Translations under genes and position numbers: made by a program
Notes under the pieces: generated by a model
The model's database searches: none
Told to the model about the DNA's origin: nothing
The model's input: only the letters and a program-made list of their open reading frames with translations
Source: Duganella sp. 1224
GTDB taxonomy: Bacteria; Pseudomonadota; Gammaproteobacteria; Burkholderiales; Burkholderiaceae_D
Assembly (NCBI RefSeq): GCF_013408245.1
Contig: NZ_JACBYS010000008.1
Span: 148,673-212,672, forward strand
Direction: 5' to 3'
DNA length: 64,000 nt
In this document: piece after piece, positions 25,524 to 35,468 of the stretch
Layout: every line of letters begins with the position of its first letter
Position numbering within the stretch: position 1 is the stretch's first letter

Positions 25524-26438
25524 TCACATTTCTCCGGGCTGCATGGCGGCGGCGATCTGGCCGCGCAGCCAGCTGTTGGCCGGGTCGTTGTCGACGCTGG
25601 CGTGCCAGTACAGGTAGACGTCCAGCGCCGGCAGGTCCAGCGGCACCGGCAAAATCTGGTTGTTGAACTGCCGGTTGACGATGCGCGCCAGGCGGTCGGG
25701 CATGGTCAGCGCCAGGTCGGTCTGGCTGACCACGCGGCAGGCGGCGAAGTAGTGCTGGCAGCGCAGGCGGATGCGGCGTTGCAGGCCTTGGCGGCTGAGC
25801 TCGACATCTTCGAGGCCGGGGCCGCGCCGGCGCGAGCTGGTCTGGATGTGTTCCAGCGCCAGATATGTCTCCAGCGTCAGCTTGCCGCGCTTGATCAGCG
25901 GATGGCCGCGCCGCACCAGCACCACGGTCTGGTCGCGCGCCAGTTGCGCGCGCCGCACCTCGGTGGGCAGCGGCAGCAGGATGTCGATGGCGGCGTCCAG
26001 TGTGCCGGCGGCCAGCTCGCCGGCCAGTTCCTTGCGGCTCACTTGCAGCGTGTTGAGCGTGGCCGATGGCGCGGCGGCGGCGATGCCGGTCATTAGCGGC
26101 GGCAGCACGCTGGCTTCCAGCACGTCGCGCACGGCCAGCGAGAAACTGCGCTCGCTGCTGGCGGCGTCGAAACGGGCGGCGCCGGTCAACGTCACCTCGA
26201 AGCCGCGCAGCGCGCGGCGCACCGGTTCGATGATGGAGCGCGTCAGCGGCGTTGGCGTCATCACGTGGCCCTGGCGCTCGAACAGGGGATCGTCGAATAG
26301 CTGGCGCAGGCGGTTCAGCGCGTGGCTGATGGCCGGCTGCGTCAGGTGCATTTTCTGGCTGGCGCGCGTGATGCTGCCTTCGGCGTAGATGGCTTCCAGC
26401 ACGGTGAACAGGTTGAGGTCGACCTTGGATAGATGCAT
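25524..26438 (-). CDS. LysR-family transcriptional regulator (NodD/LinR-like)
   Basis: 304 aa. The start VDLNLFTVLEAIYAEGSITRA and helix-turn-helix LTQPAISHALNRLRQLFDDP are typical of the NodD/PbuR/LinR-like branch. It is divergent from the histidine phosphatase/acyl-CoA dehydrogenase pair with an 84-bp gap containing an ATTCAT dyad. It is probably the regulator of that pair; effector unknown. Confidence 0.87.
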   Translation of the reverse strand: MHLSKVDLNLFTVLEAIYAEGSITRASQKMHLTQPAISHALNRLRQLFDDPLFERQGHVMTPTPLTRSIIEPVRRALRGFEVTLTGAARFDAASSERSFSLAVRDVLEASVLPPLMTGIAAAAPSATLNTLQVSRKELAGELAAGTLDAAIDILLPLPTEVRRAQLARDQTVVLVRRGHPLIKRGKLTLETYLALEHIQTSSRRRGPGLEDVELSRQGLQRRIRLRCQHYFAACRVVSQTDLALTMPDRLARIVNRQFNNQILPVPLDLPALDVYLYWHASVDNDPANSWLRGQIAAAMQPGEM

Positions 26439-26464
26439 GGGATTTATCGGTGAGCATTAATTCT

Positions 26465-26479
26465 ATTCATTTGATGAAT
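26465..26479. promoter_or_regulatory. Candidate LysR operator (ATTCAT dyad)
   Basis: ATTCAT, three bases, then ATGAAT: a perfect 15-bp dyad midway between the divergent LysR gene and the histidine-phosphatase gene. Spacing fits the T-N11-A LysR box. It is short, and its role is inferred from position. Confidence 0.45.
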
Positions 26480-26522
26480 TATAGGCCGGCCGGTAAGCTA
26501 CAGGTCTTACGCGGGAGGCGAT

Positions 26523-27227
26523 ATGGGACAAATTTTTCTGGTGCGCCATGGGCAGGCCTCGTTCGGCAAGGCGAATTACGACCAGTTGTCGGAACTGGGC
26601 TTCGAGCAGGCGCGCCTGCTGGGCCAGTGGTATGCCAATACGCGGCAGTCGTTCCACAAGGTGATCAACGGCGGCATGGCGCGCCACCGGCAGACGGCGG
26701 ACGCCTGCATGGGCGCGCTGCCGAAGAAGTTGCTGATTGAAACCGAGTGGATCACCGACGAGGACTTCGCCGAGTTCGACCATCACCAGGTGCTGCTGCG
26801 CCATTGCCCCGAATTCGCCGACGCGGTGGCGTTCAAGGCGCTGCTGGCCAGCCATGGCGATCCGCCGCGCGCGCTGGAGCAGTTGTTCCGCGCCGCCATG
26901 CAGCGCTGGATGGGCGGCTGGCACGACGGCGATTACACCGAAACCTGGCCAGACTTCCGCCGCCGCTGCGTGCGCGCACTGGAACGGCTCGACACCGACA
27001 GCAGCAAGCAGACCACCATCGTGTTCACTTCCGGCGGCGTGATCGCGGCGCTGATGCAGCATCTGCTGGGCCTGCAGGATTTCCAGGTGATGGAGCTGAA
27101 CTGGACGCTGGCCAACTGCGCCGTCACCAAGCTGATGCACCGTCCCGGCCAGTTCACGCTGAGCTATCTGAATAATTACGCGCACCTGGAATGGCTGGGC
27201 CAACCGGGCGCGGTGACCTACCGATAA
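26523..27227 (+). CDS. Histidine phosphatase family protein
   Basis: 234 aa cytosolic protein of the phosphoglycerate-mutase-like superfamily. The phosphohistidine motif is at the N-terminus (LVRHGQASFG, catalytic His9), with later conserved Arg and His residues (MARHRQTAD; FTSGGVIAAL replaces the more usual SHG motif). A strong ribosome site (GGGAGG) precedes the ATG. The acyl-CoA dehydrogenase gene starts 10 bp after its stop, so they form an operon. Substrate unknown. Confidence 0.85.
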   Translation: MGQIFLVRHGQASFGKANYDQLSELGFEQARLLGQWYANTRQSFHKVINGGMARHRQTADACMGALPKKLLIETEWITDEDFAEFDHHQVLLRHCPEFADAVAFKALLASHGDPPRALEQLFRAAMQRWMGGWHDGDYTETWPDFRRRCVRALERLDTDSSKQTTIVFTSGGVIAALMQHLLGLQDFQVMELNWTLANCAVTKLMHRPGQFTLSYLNNYAHLEWLGQPGAVTYR

Positions 27228-27237
27228 GGGAGACAAG

Positions 27238-28452
<1,215 letters not shown>

Positions 28453-28534
28453 TTATCTTAAAAGCAAGGTAATCGTTTTCCGTCGGTCTATTACTGAACT
28501 GTTGTTTGGCGGTCCCACAGGTGTCGACTTCGTG

Positions 28535-28563
28535 TTGACATCTCAAGAGGGCTGCATTAATCT
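28535..28563 (+). promoter_or_regulatory. Sigma-70 type promoter of the TonB receptor gene
   Basis: TTGACA at 28535-28540, a 17-base spacer, and TAATCT at 28558-28563. Transcription would start near 28570, leaving a leader of about 46 bases before the ATG at 28616. The perfect -35 and ideal spacing make this the clearest ordinary promoter in the window. Confidence 0.6.
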
Positions 28564-28576
28564 TTGTCGTCACGCA

Positions 28577-28592
28577 AGTTAAACGATTAACT
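28577..28592. promoter_or_regulatory. LacI-like operator dyad in the receptor leader
   Basis: AGTTAA at 28577-28582 and TTAACT at 28587-28592 flank ACGA, giving a dyad centred on CpG as in LacI-family operators. It lies just past the expected transcription start, a good place for repression. No lacI gene is in the window. Confidence 0.45.
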
Positions 28593-28615
28593 AAAACTAC
28601 AAGCAGGAGACGACG

Positions 28616-31117
28616 ATGAAAAAGACCATCCCCCTGACGCCGATGGCGTCGGCCATGGCGCTGGCCTTGCTGGCCATGAACGCCCAGGCGCAACAGGAAG
28701 AATCCACCACCAAACCCGGCACCCTGGAGACGGTGGTGGTGACCGCCAATAAACGCGTCGAAAAATTGGAAAGCGTTCCAATGGCGATTTCGGTGATGAG
28801 CGAGCAGGAAATCCAGCGCACCAATATCCGCGAAATCGAGGACGTGGTGGCGCAGATGCCGTCGCTGACGCTGAACTCGGGCACCACCGCCGCCAACAAC
28901 GCCATCTTCATGCGCGGCATCGGCACCGTGTCGGTCGGCATCGGCGTCGAGTCGGACGTGGCGGTGATCATCGACGACATTCCGATCGCCACCCAGTTCC
29001 AGGCATTTAAAGACCTGGCCGACGTGTCGCGCATCGAGGTGCTGAAGGGCCCGCAGAGCACGCTGTTCGGCAAGTCGGCCGTGGCCGGCGCCGTCAACAT
29101 CGTCACCAAGCCGATCTCCGGCCCGATGGTGTACCGCGCCAGCACCTACCTGACCAACGACAACGAGTGGCGCGTCAACGCCTCGGCCGGCGGCCAGCTG
29201 GACGAGCACTTCGCGCTGCGCCTGTATGCCGGCAAGAGCCGCCTGCCGGGTACCTTCCACAACCTGACCGACGGCAAGGACGTCAACGGCTCGGGCGGCA
29301 AGACCTTCATGGCCAAGCTGCAGTGGAATCCGCTGGACAACGTGCAGGTCGACCTGTCGCCGCGCTACAACTACCAGGAAAACTCGCGCGGCGTCACCGC
29401 CGTCAACGGCTTTGTGCTGCGCACCGGGTCGGCGGCCGCCGGCAATGTGGTGTCGACGCCGATCGGCCTGGATGGCGTGTACCTGAACGGCAATCCGCTG
29501 CTGCCGGCCACCTCGGTGCTGGCCGGCATCAACGTCAACGATCCGAACAACCGCAACGTGCGCCGCGATTTCCCGACCGGCCTGATCTCCAGCGACCGCG
29601 GCGTCGGCCTCAAGGTGGCGTGGACGCTGCCGAACGACGCCACGCTGATGTCGATCACCTCGTGGAGCAAATACCTGGCCAACGACTTCCGCGACCAGGA
29701 CTTCACCGACGTGCCGACCATCGCCGTTGCCGGCTCGACCATTCCGACCGTGGGCAACAACCAGTTCGGCACCTACGACATCCGCTCGAAGACGCAGGAA
29801 ATCCGCTACGTGTCGCCGGACACCGGCAACTTCAAGTACGTGGCCGGCCTGTGGGCGGCGCACAACGAGATCTACCGCCACTTCATCCGCGGCTACTGCG
29901 TGGCGCCGACGGTCTGCAGCGGCAACTCGCCGTCCAGCCCGACCAACTATTACACCGATATCTACAACACCAACAAGGCGGTGTTCGGCCAGGCGTCGTG
30001 GGAATTCATTCCAAGCTGGACGCTGACCGGCGGCCTGCGCTTCAACGAGGAAATCTCGGGCTACCACTACAAGCGCAACTACTACACCAACCAGCTGACC
30101 GAGGCCTCGTTCGTGCCGGGTCCGGTGGGCGTCGACCAGTTCCAGAGCACCGGCAACACCGACCGCGCCACCACCGGCAAGCTGAGCCTGCAGAAGCAGA
30201 TCACGCCGGACTGGATGGTCTACACCCAGGTGTCGACCGGCTACAAGGGTGAGGCGTATGACGTGACCTCGGGCCTGAAGGCATCGGCGGCGTTCCCGGT
30301 CAAGCCGGAAACCAGCCAGAGCTTCGAGCTGGGCACCAAGGCCAACCTGTTCGACAACCGCATGTCGGTGGCAGCCACCTATTTCAACTCGGACTTCTTC
30401 GGCTACCAGCAGAACGTCACCTACGTGCTGCCCAACGACCCGACCATCTACAGCCAGCTGAATTCGATTCCGCACATCGCCACCCACGGCTTTGAACTGG
30501 ACGTGAACGCGCTGGCGGCCAAGGACCTGACGGTGAACGCGGCGCTGGCCTTCACGCTGCCGACCATCGAGAAATGGGCCAACGGTCCGTGCTACAGCGA
30601 CCCGACCAATGTGGCGGTGAATGGCACCAAGTACGCGGCCAACGGCTCGATCGCCGGCCAGAACACGGCCTGCTTCCCGATCACGCCGGGTTCGACCACC
30701 GGCGTGCAGAACCTGGACAACTCGGTGTTCCCGGGCACGCCGAAGATCAAGCTGAACCTGCGCGCCAGCTACGACTTCGCGATTCCCAAGCTGCCGCTGC
30801 GGGGTTTTGCCGACGTCAGCGTGCGTTACCAGAGCGATTACAACACCAACATCAACAACGACCCGAACGCCAAGAACGATCCGTACGCGATCACCGATCT
30901 GGGCTTTGGCGTACGCGATCCGAAGGACAAGTACAAGCTGAGCTTCCGCATCAACAATCTGTTCGACCGCTTCTATATTCCGAACGCCAATGCCAGCGGC
31001 CCGTCGTCATTCCGCGCCGGACCTACGCCGACCTCGCCGCAGGTTTCGGCCAGCAGCTGGGTGCCGCCGCGCGACGTGTTCCGCTACTTCAGCGTCAAGC
31101 TGGATGTGAAGTTCTAA
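28616..31117 (+). CDS. TonB-dependent outer-membrane receptor
   Basis: 833 aa. Signal peptide ends near MNAQAQ. A plug domain follows, with ETVVVTANKR acting as the TonB-box/plug start, then VLKGPQSTLFGKSAVAGAVN, and a 22-strand barrel ending in a terminal aromatic (VKLDVKF). The barrel contains the paired Cys segment YCVAPTVC. It resembles the pesticin/IroN-like and carbohydrate-uptake class used by environmental proteobacteria rather than a defined siderophore receptor. It has its own promoter, a LacI-like dyad and a terminator, so it is monocistronic. Ligand unknown; the dyad hints at a sugar. Confidence 0.9.
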   Translation: MKKTIPLTPMASAMALALLAMNAQAQQEESTTKPGTLETVVVTANKRVEKLESVPMAISVMSEQEIQRTNIREIEDVVAQMPSLTLNSGTTAANNAIFMRGIGTVSVGIGVESDVAVIIDDIPIATQFQAFKDLADVSRIEVLKGPQSTLFGKSAVAGAVNIVTKPISGPMVYRASTYLTNDNEWRVNASAGGQLDEHFALRLYAGKSRLPGTFHNLTDGKDVNGSGGKTFMAKLQWNPLDNVQVDLSPRYNYQENSRGVTAVNGFVLRTGSAAAGNVVSTPIGLDGVYLNGNPLLPATSVLAGINVNDPNNRNVRRDFPTGLISSDRGVGLKVAWTLPNDATLMSITSWSKYLANDFRDQDFTDVPTIAVAGSTIPTVGNNQFGTYDIRSKTQEIRYVSPDTGNFKYVAGLWAAHNEIYRHFIRGYCVAPTVCSGNSPSSPTNYYTDIYNTNKAVFGQASWEFIPSWTLTGGLRFNEEISGYHYKRNYYTNQLTEASFVPGPVGVDQFQSTGNTDRATTGKLSLQKQITPDWMVYTQVSTGYKGEAYDVTSGLKASAAFPVKPETSQSFELGTKANLFDNRMSVAATYFNSDFFGYQQNVTYVLPNDPTIYSQLNSIPHIATHGFELDVNALAAKDLTVNAALAFTLPTIEKWANGPCYSDPTNVAVNGTKYAANGSIAGQNTACFPITPGSTTGVQNLDNSVFPGTPKIKLNLRASYDFAIPKLPLRGFADVSVRYQSDYNTNINNDPNAKNDPYAITDLGFGVRDPKDKYKLSFRINNLFDRFYIPNANASGPSSFRAGPTPTSPQVSASSWVPPRDVFRYFSVKLDVKF

Positions 31118-31230
31118 GCGTGTTATGCGCTGCGTGAATCTCTGGCATCAGAAAGATAAATTGGCTTAATAGGTCGGCGGCGGGCATGATTACACCTGTC
31201 TCCTCTATTCTCCTCCAAGGAAATAGATTT

Positions 31231-31260
31231 AGCCCGCTCTCTGCAGCGGGCTTTTTTTTA
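31231..31260 (+). terminator. Rho-independent terminator after the TonB receptor
   Basis: Eight-base stem AGCCCGCT / AGCGGGCT with a six-base loop, followed by eight T. It lies 114 bp after the receptor stop codon. The stretch 31118-31426 otherwise holds no gene that I can support, only this hairpin and the leader of the pilin gene. Confidence 0.88.
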
Positions 31261-31426
31261 TCGGTACAAATGTCACGTGCAGAAAGTGACGTTTGTCGGC
31301 TGTGCGGCGGCGTGGCGGTGCGTAGAATGCATTACATCAGCAGTGCAGCACAGCAGGACCTAAAACCCGAACCCCGTTTTAGTTGACGCAGTAGCCCCTT
31401 CAATCAACTTTAACGAGGATTCAATC

Positions 31427-31594
31427 ATGAACGCAATCAAGAACTTCATCCGCAACGAAGACGGCATCACCGCCATCGAATACGCCCTGATGGCTGCCGC
31501 CATCGCCGCCGCGATCACCGCCGGCCTGGCCATCCTGGGTCCGAAACTGACCGCTTCGCTGACCTACATCTCGGGCCTGATCAAATCGTCGTAA
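31427..31594 (+). CDS. Flp-family type IVb pilin
   Basis: 55 aa small pilin. A short basic leader, then a prepilin-peptidase site after Gly13 (DGITAIEYALM; Glu at +5 of the mature protein as required), then one hydrophobic helix rich in Ala and Ile. Assembled by Tad-type machinery into Flp fibres for surface attachment. GAGG at 31415-31418 precedes the ATG by a normal distance. It is flanked by terminators on both sides, so it is a single-gene unit. No tad genes are in the window. Confidence 0.88.
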   Translation: MNAIKNFIRNEDGITAIEYALMAAAIAAAITAGLAILGPKLTASLTYISGLIKSS

Positions 31595-31608
31595 TCAGTC
31601 AGCGCCCC

Positions 31609-31640
31609 AAAAAATCCGGCCCCGCGCCGGATTTTTTTTT
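31609..31640 (+). terminator. Rho-independent terminator after the Flp pilin gene
   Basis: Stem ATCCGGC / GCCGGAT with loop CCCGC, an A-tract on the left and nine T on the right, 15 bp after the pilin stop. The A- and T-tracts would let it work in both directions. Confidence 0.9.
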
Positions 31641-31673
31641 GCCCGAGTGAGTGTTGCCCGGCACCCCAGTCGT

Positions 31674-31703
31674 GGGGTCAGACCCCGTACGGGGTCTGAC
31701 CCC
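31674..31703. repeat. 30-bp perfect palindrome, copy 2 of the GTCAGACCCC family
   Basis: Identical over all 30 bases to the copy at 5308-5337, with the same TGCCGCCGTGCGGGG-type tail. It lies between the pilin terminator and the polB promoter, where it interrupts nothing. Confidence 0.88.
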
Positions 31704-31784
31704 TGCCTGCCGCCGTGCGGGGGAAACTGGCCGCCACACGACGCACGCTTCCAGGCAGCCGGGAACCGCGCACCGCCACCCCGC

Positions 31785-31806
31785 CTGTATGCGCATACAG
31801 TATAAT
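31785..31806 (+). promoter_or_regulatory. LexA box overlapping the polB promoter
   Basis: CTGTATGCGCATACAG at 31785-31800 is a perfect dyad matching the CTGT-N8-ACAG SOS box. It abuts a consensus -10, TATAAT, at 31801-31806. Transcription would start about seven bases on, at the A of the polB ATG. I see no good -35 box. SOS repression of polB is established in E. coli, so the site fits its gene. Confidence 0.85.
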
Positions 31807-31812
31807 TCCGGC

Positions 31813-34188
31813 ATGACGCATATCCCACAAACCGGCTTCATCCTGACCCGCCACTGGCGCGACACGCCCAGCGGAACGGAGATCGATTTTTGGCTGGCCA
31901 CCGATGCTGGCCCGCGCAAGGTGCGGCTGACCGCGCAAACCTCGGTGGCCTTCGCCGAGGCCGCGCTGCGGGAAGCCGTGGCCGCCCAGATCGGCGCGGA
32001 CGCCGGCATCGCCCTGCGCGAACTGCCGCTGAAAACCTTCCAGCAGCAGCCGGTGATCGGCGTCTACGCCTCGCGCTACAAGCAGCTGACCGCGCTGGAG
32101 CGCACGCTGCGCGAACACGGCATCAAGCTGTACGAGGCCGACATCCGCCCGCCCGAGCGCTACCTGATGGAGCGCTTCATCACCGCCGGCGTGCAGACCG
32201 AGGGCGGCCACGCCAGCGGCCAGGTCATCCACAACTGCAAGCTCAAGCCCGCGCCCGACTACCGGCCGACGCTGAAAATGGTGTCGCTGGACATCGAAAC
32301 CAGCGCCTACGAAGACCTGTACTCGATCGCGCTGGAAGGCTGCGGCCAGCGCCAGGTCTACATGCTGGGCGCGCCGCCGGCCGACGCCCCAGCGCCCGCG
32401 CTGGACTTCGACCTCGAATACCTCGCCACGCCGCGCCAGCTGATCGAACGCCTCAACGCCTGGATGGCGCGCCACGACCCCGACGTCATCATCGGCTGGA
32501 ACGTGGTGCAGTTCGACCTGCGCGTGCTGCAGAAAAACGCCGACCAGCACAAGGTGCCGCTGGCGCTGGGGCGCGAAGGCAAGGCCATCGAATGGCGCGA
32601 GCATCCCGGCAAGCAGGGCTATCTGTTTGCGCCGCTGCCGGGCCGCATCATCCTCGACGGCATCGACGCGCTGAAAGCCGCCTCGTGGATCTTCCCGTCC
32701 TACAGCCTGCAAAACGTGGCGGAAACCATGCTGGGCGAGGGCAAGGACATCGGCGACGATTACGACAAGATGGCGGAAATCGAGCGTCGCTTCCAGCACG
32801 ACAAGCCGGCGCTGGCGCTGTACAACCTCAAGGACTGCGAGCTGGTCACGCGCATCTTCGCCAAGGCCAACCTGCTGGCCTTCATGATCGAGCGCGCCAC
32901 CGTGACCGGGCTGGCGGCCGATCACCTGGGCGGCTCCATCGCCGCCTTCAACCACCACTACCTGCCGCGCATGCACCGCGAGGGCTACGTGGCGCCCAAC
33001 GTGGGCGACGTCAGCGGCGGCGCCTCGCCGGGCGGCTTCGTGCTGGATTCCAAGCCCGGCCTGTACGACTCGGTGGTGGTGCTGGACTACAAGAGCCTGT
33101 ACCCGTCGATCATCCGCACCTTCCTGGTCGATCCAGTCGGCCTGGTCGAGGGCGAGATCGCCGACGACCCGGCCACGGTGGTGGAGGGCGTCAACGGCAC
33201 GGTGTTCTCGCGCGACAAGCACTGCCTGCCGGCCATCACCACCGACATCTGGAAGCAGCGCGACGCTGCCAAGCGCGCCAAGAACGAGCCGCTGTCGACC
33301 GCGCTGAAGCTGCTGATGAATTCCTTCTGCGGCGTATTGGGCGCCAGCGAATGCCGTTTCTTCAATCCGCGCCTGGTGTCGTCGGTGACGCTGCGCGGCC
33401 ACCAGATGCTGAAGCAGACGCGCGAGCTGGTCGAGGCCGAAGGCTACGACGTCATCTACGGCGACACCGACTCGATCTTCATCTGGCTCAAAAAGGAATA
33501 CCCGAGCGCCGAAGCGCTGGCCATCGGCCAGCGACTGGCCGACCAGATCAACGCCTGGTGGCGCACCACCCTGCGCGAGCGGTACGGCCTCGAATGCCAC
33601 CTCGAAATCGAGTTCGACACGCACTATCAAAAATTCTTCATGCCGACCATCCGAGGCACCGACCTTGGCAGCAAGAAGCGCTACGCCGGCCTGGCGGTCA
33701 ACGCCAGGGGCGAAGAGGAGGTCATCTATCGCGGGCTGGAAGTGGCGCGCAGCGACTGGACGCCGCTGGCGCAGCAGTTCCAGCAGGGGCTGTTCACCCG
33801 CATCTTCAAGGACGAGCCGTACCAGGACTATGTGCGCGACTACACCGAGCGCACGCTGGCCGGCGACCACGACGACCTGCTGGTCTACCGCAAGCGCCTG
33901 CGCCAGCCGCTGGATGAGTACAAGGTCAACGTGCCGCCGCAGGTGCGCGCCGCCCGCATCGCCGACGAATACAACCAGTCGCAGCGCCGCCCGCTGCGCT
34001 ACCAGAACGGCGGCTGGATCAGCTACGTGATGACCACCGGCGGCCCGGAACCGCTGGAGGTGCAGCGTTCCAACATCGATTACGAGCACTACCTGACCAA
34101 GCAACTGCAGCCGATCGCCGACGCCATCCTGCAGCCGATGAACGACAGTTTCACCAGCCTGACCACGGCGCAAGCCAGCCTTTTCTGA
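31813..34188 (+). CDS. polB: DNA polymerase II (family B)
   Basis: 791 aa, the size of E. coli Pol II. Exonuclease motifs: Exo I with Asp160 and Glu162 (LDIETS), Exo II (GWNVVQFD), Exo III (YNLKDCEL). Polymerase motifs: A with Asp425 (DYKSLYPS), B (LLMNSFCG), C with Asp551 and Asp553 (YGDTDSIF). All catalytic residues are kept, so it should be an active proofreading polymerase for damaged-template synthesis and restart. ATG 31813 is preceded by no ribosome site; the -10 box ends seven bases before it, so the message is probably leaderless. The frame is open upstream only across the repeat and LexA box. The next gene starts 10 bp later. Confidence 0.95.
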   Translation: MTHIPQTGFILTRHWRDTPSGTEIDFWLATDAGPRKVRLTAQTSVAFAEAALREAVAAQIGADAGIALRELPLKTFQQQPVIGVYASRYKQLTALERTLREHGIKLYEADIRPPERYLMERFITAGVQTEGGHASGQVIHNCKLKPAPDYRPTLKMVSLDIETSAYEDLYSIALEGCGQRQVYMLGAPPADAPAPALDFDLEYLATPRQLIERLNAWMARHDPDVIIGWNVVQFDLRVLQKNADQHKVPLALGREGKAIEWREHPGKQGYLFAPLPGRIILDGIDALKAASWIFPSYSLQNVAETMLGEGKDIGDDYDKMAEIERRFQHDKPALALYNLKDCELVTRIFAKANLLAFMIERATVTGLAADHLGGSIAAFNHHYLPRMHREGYVAPNVGDVSGGASPGGFVLDSKPGLYDSVVVLDYKSLYPSIIRTFLVDPVGLVEGEIADDPATVVEGVNGTVFSRDKHCLPAITTDIWKQRDAAKRAKNEPLSTALKLLMNSFCGVLGASECRFFNPRLVSSVTLRGHQMLKQTRELVEAEGYDVIYGDTDSIFIWLKKEYPSAEALAIGQRLADQINAWWRTTLRERYGLECHLEIEFDTHYQKFFMPTIRGTDLGSKKRYAGLAVNARGEEEVIYRGLEVARSDWTPLAQQFQQGLFTRIFKDEPYQDYVRDYTERTLAGDHDDLLVYRKRLRQPLDEYKVNVPPQVRAARIADEYNQSQRRPLRYQNGGWISYVMTTGGPEPLEVQRSNIDYEHYLTKQLQPIADAILQPMNDSFTSLTTAQASLF

Positions 34189-34198
34189 CGGAGACCGC

Positions 34199-34993
34199 AT
34201 GAGCGCATTCAAACAACTGCACGACGGCAACCAGTTGCTGCACCTGCCCAACGCCTGGGACGCCGGCAGCGCCCGGCTATTCGAAAGCCTGGGCGCGGCC
34301 GCGATCGCCACCACCAGCGCCGGCGTGGCGTGGGCGCAGGGCTATGCCGACAATGACCACCTGCCAGTCGACAGCGCCATCGCGGTGGCCGCCAACATCG
34401 CGCGCGTGATCAAGGTGCCGCTGTCGGTGGATTTTGAAAATGGCTACGCCGCCGAACCCGAGCAGGTGGCGCGCCATGTGCTGCGGCTGATCCATGTTGG
34501 CGTGGCCGGCATCAACCTGGAGGACGGCAACGACGCGCCGTCGCTGCTGGCGGACAAGATCCGCGCCATCAAGGCGCTGGCCGCGCAGTCCGGGCACGAC
34601 ATCTTCATCAACACCCGCACCGACGTCTACCTGAAAGGGCTGGCGCCGGAAGGGCAGCGCGTGGCCGAGGTGCTGCAGCGCGCCAGGCTGTACAAGGACG
34701 CCGGCGCCGACGGCCTGTTCGTGCCCGGCATCTGCCAGGTGGACGAGATCAAGGCGGTGGTGGCCGGTGCCGGTCTGCCGCTCAACGTGATGGACTGGCC
34801 GGGCCTGCCGCCAGCCGGCGAACTGCATCGCCTCGGCGTGGCGCGCCTGAGCGCCGGCTCCGGCATTTCGCAGGCACTGTGGTCGGTGGCGGCCGGCATG
34901 GCCAAGGGATTCATCGACAGCGGCAACGCCGGCCCGCTGATCGCCAAGGCCATGCCCTACGGCGACCTGCAGGCGCTGTTTCTCAAGCCTTAA
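34199..34993 (+). CDS. Isocitrate lyase / PEP mutase superfamily protein
   Basis: 264 aa TIM-barrel enzyme of the phosphoenolpyruvate mutase/isocitrate lyase family, which forms or breaks C-C or C-P bonds next to a carboxylate with Mg. Visible are VDFENGYA, INLEDG and NTRTDVYL, which carry the metal-binding acids. The KKCGH-type lyase loop of true isocitrate or methylisocitrate lyases is absent, so the exact reaction is open (oxaloacetate decarboxylase-like or carboxy-PEP hydrolase-like are alternatives). Starts 10 bp after polB and may be read from its SOS promoter; overlaps the opposite-strand DoxX gene by 4 bp. Confidence 0.82.
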   Translation: MSAFKQLHDGNQLLHLPNAWDAGSARLFESLGAAAIATTSAGVAWAQGYADNDHLPVDSAIAVAANIARVIKVPLSVDFENGYAAEPEQVARHVLRLIHVGVAGINLEDGNDAPSLLADKIRAIKALAAQSGHDIFINTRTDVYLKGLAPEGQRVAEVLQRARLYKDAGADGLFVPGICQVDEIKAVVAGAGLPLNVMDWPGLPPAGELHRLGVARLSAGSGISQALWSVAAGMAKGFIDSGNAGPLIAKAMPYGDLQALFLKP

Positions 34994-35352
34994 GCCTTGG
35001 GCCTGGCGAACGCCACCAGTTGCAGCAGGCCGCCGGCCATGGCGAAGTTCTTCAGCAGGTTGTAGACCTGCGCCTGGTCGGCCAGGTGGTTGTGGAAGGC
35101 CAGCCCGGTCACCACCGAAAACGCGGCCAGGATGGCGGCTGCGATGCGCAGCTGGAAGCCGAACACCAATGCCAGGGCGCCGCCCAGCTCCACCATCAGC
35201 GAGGCCGCGTACGCCACCGGCGCGAACGGCAGGCCGGAACTGCGGATCAGGGCCAGGGTTTCCTCCGGTCCGGTGATCTTGTTGAAGCTGCTGTAAAAGA
35301 AAATCACGGCCATCAGGACGCGGCCGATCAGCGAAACAGTTTGGGTATTCAT
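34990..35352 (-). CDS. DoxX-family membrane protein
   Basis: 120 aa, four membrane helices, DoxX/DUF4870-like fold (VELGGALALVFGFQLRIAA). Proteins of this family act in redox or quinone-linked stress responses. Ribosome site AAGGA lies ten bases before the ATG. It is the downstream member of a tandem pair with a close paralogue at 35469-35837; both follow the pirin gene on the same strand. Exact role unknown. Confidence 0.82.
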   Translation of the reverse strand: MNTQTVSLIGRVLMAVIFFYSSFNKITGPEETLALIRSSGLPFAPVAYAASLMVELGGALALVFGFQLRIAAAILAAFSVVTGLAFHNHLADQAQVYNLLKNFAMAGGLLQLVAFARPKA

Positions 35353-35468
35353 GGCGATAATCCTTCTCGAACAACGATGAGAAGGATTATCGGCGGCGGC
35401 CAGGCGGCTGGCACCTTGCCAAAGCGAGGGCTAACGCTGGCGGATAGGGTTAGCCGGATCGGATGAGA

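Noticed and set aside
31300..31345. Possible sigma-54 style GG-N10-GC spacing before the Flp pilin gene
   Set aside because: Only the GG and GC dinucleotides fit; the rest of the -24/-12 consensus is poor, so it was not listed.
31678..34314. An 878-codon minus-strand frame opposite polB
   Set aside because: All polymerase motifs are on the plus strand; the antisense product has no family features.
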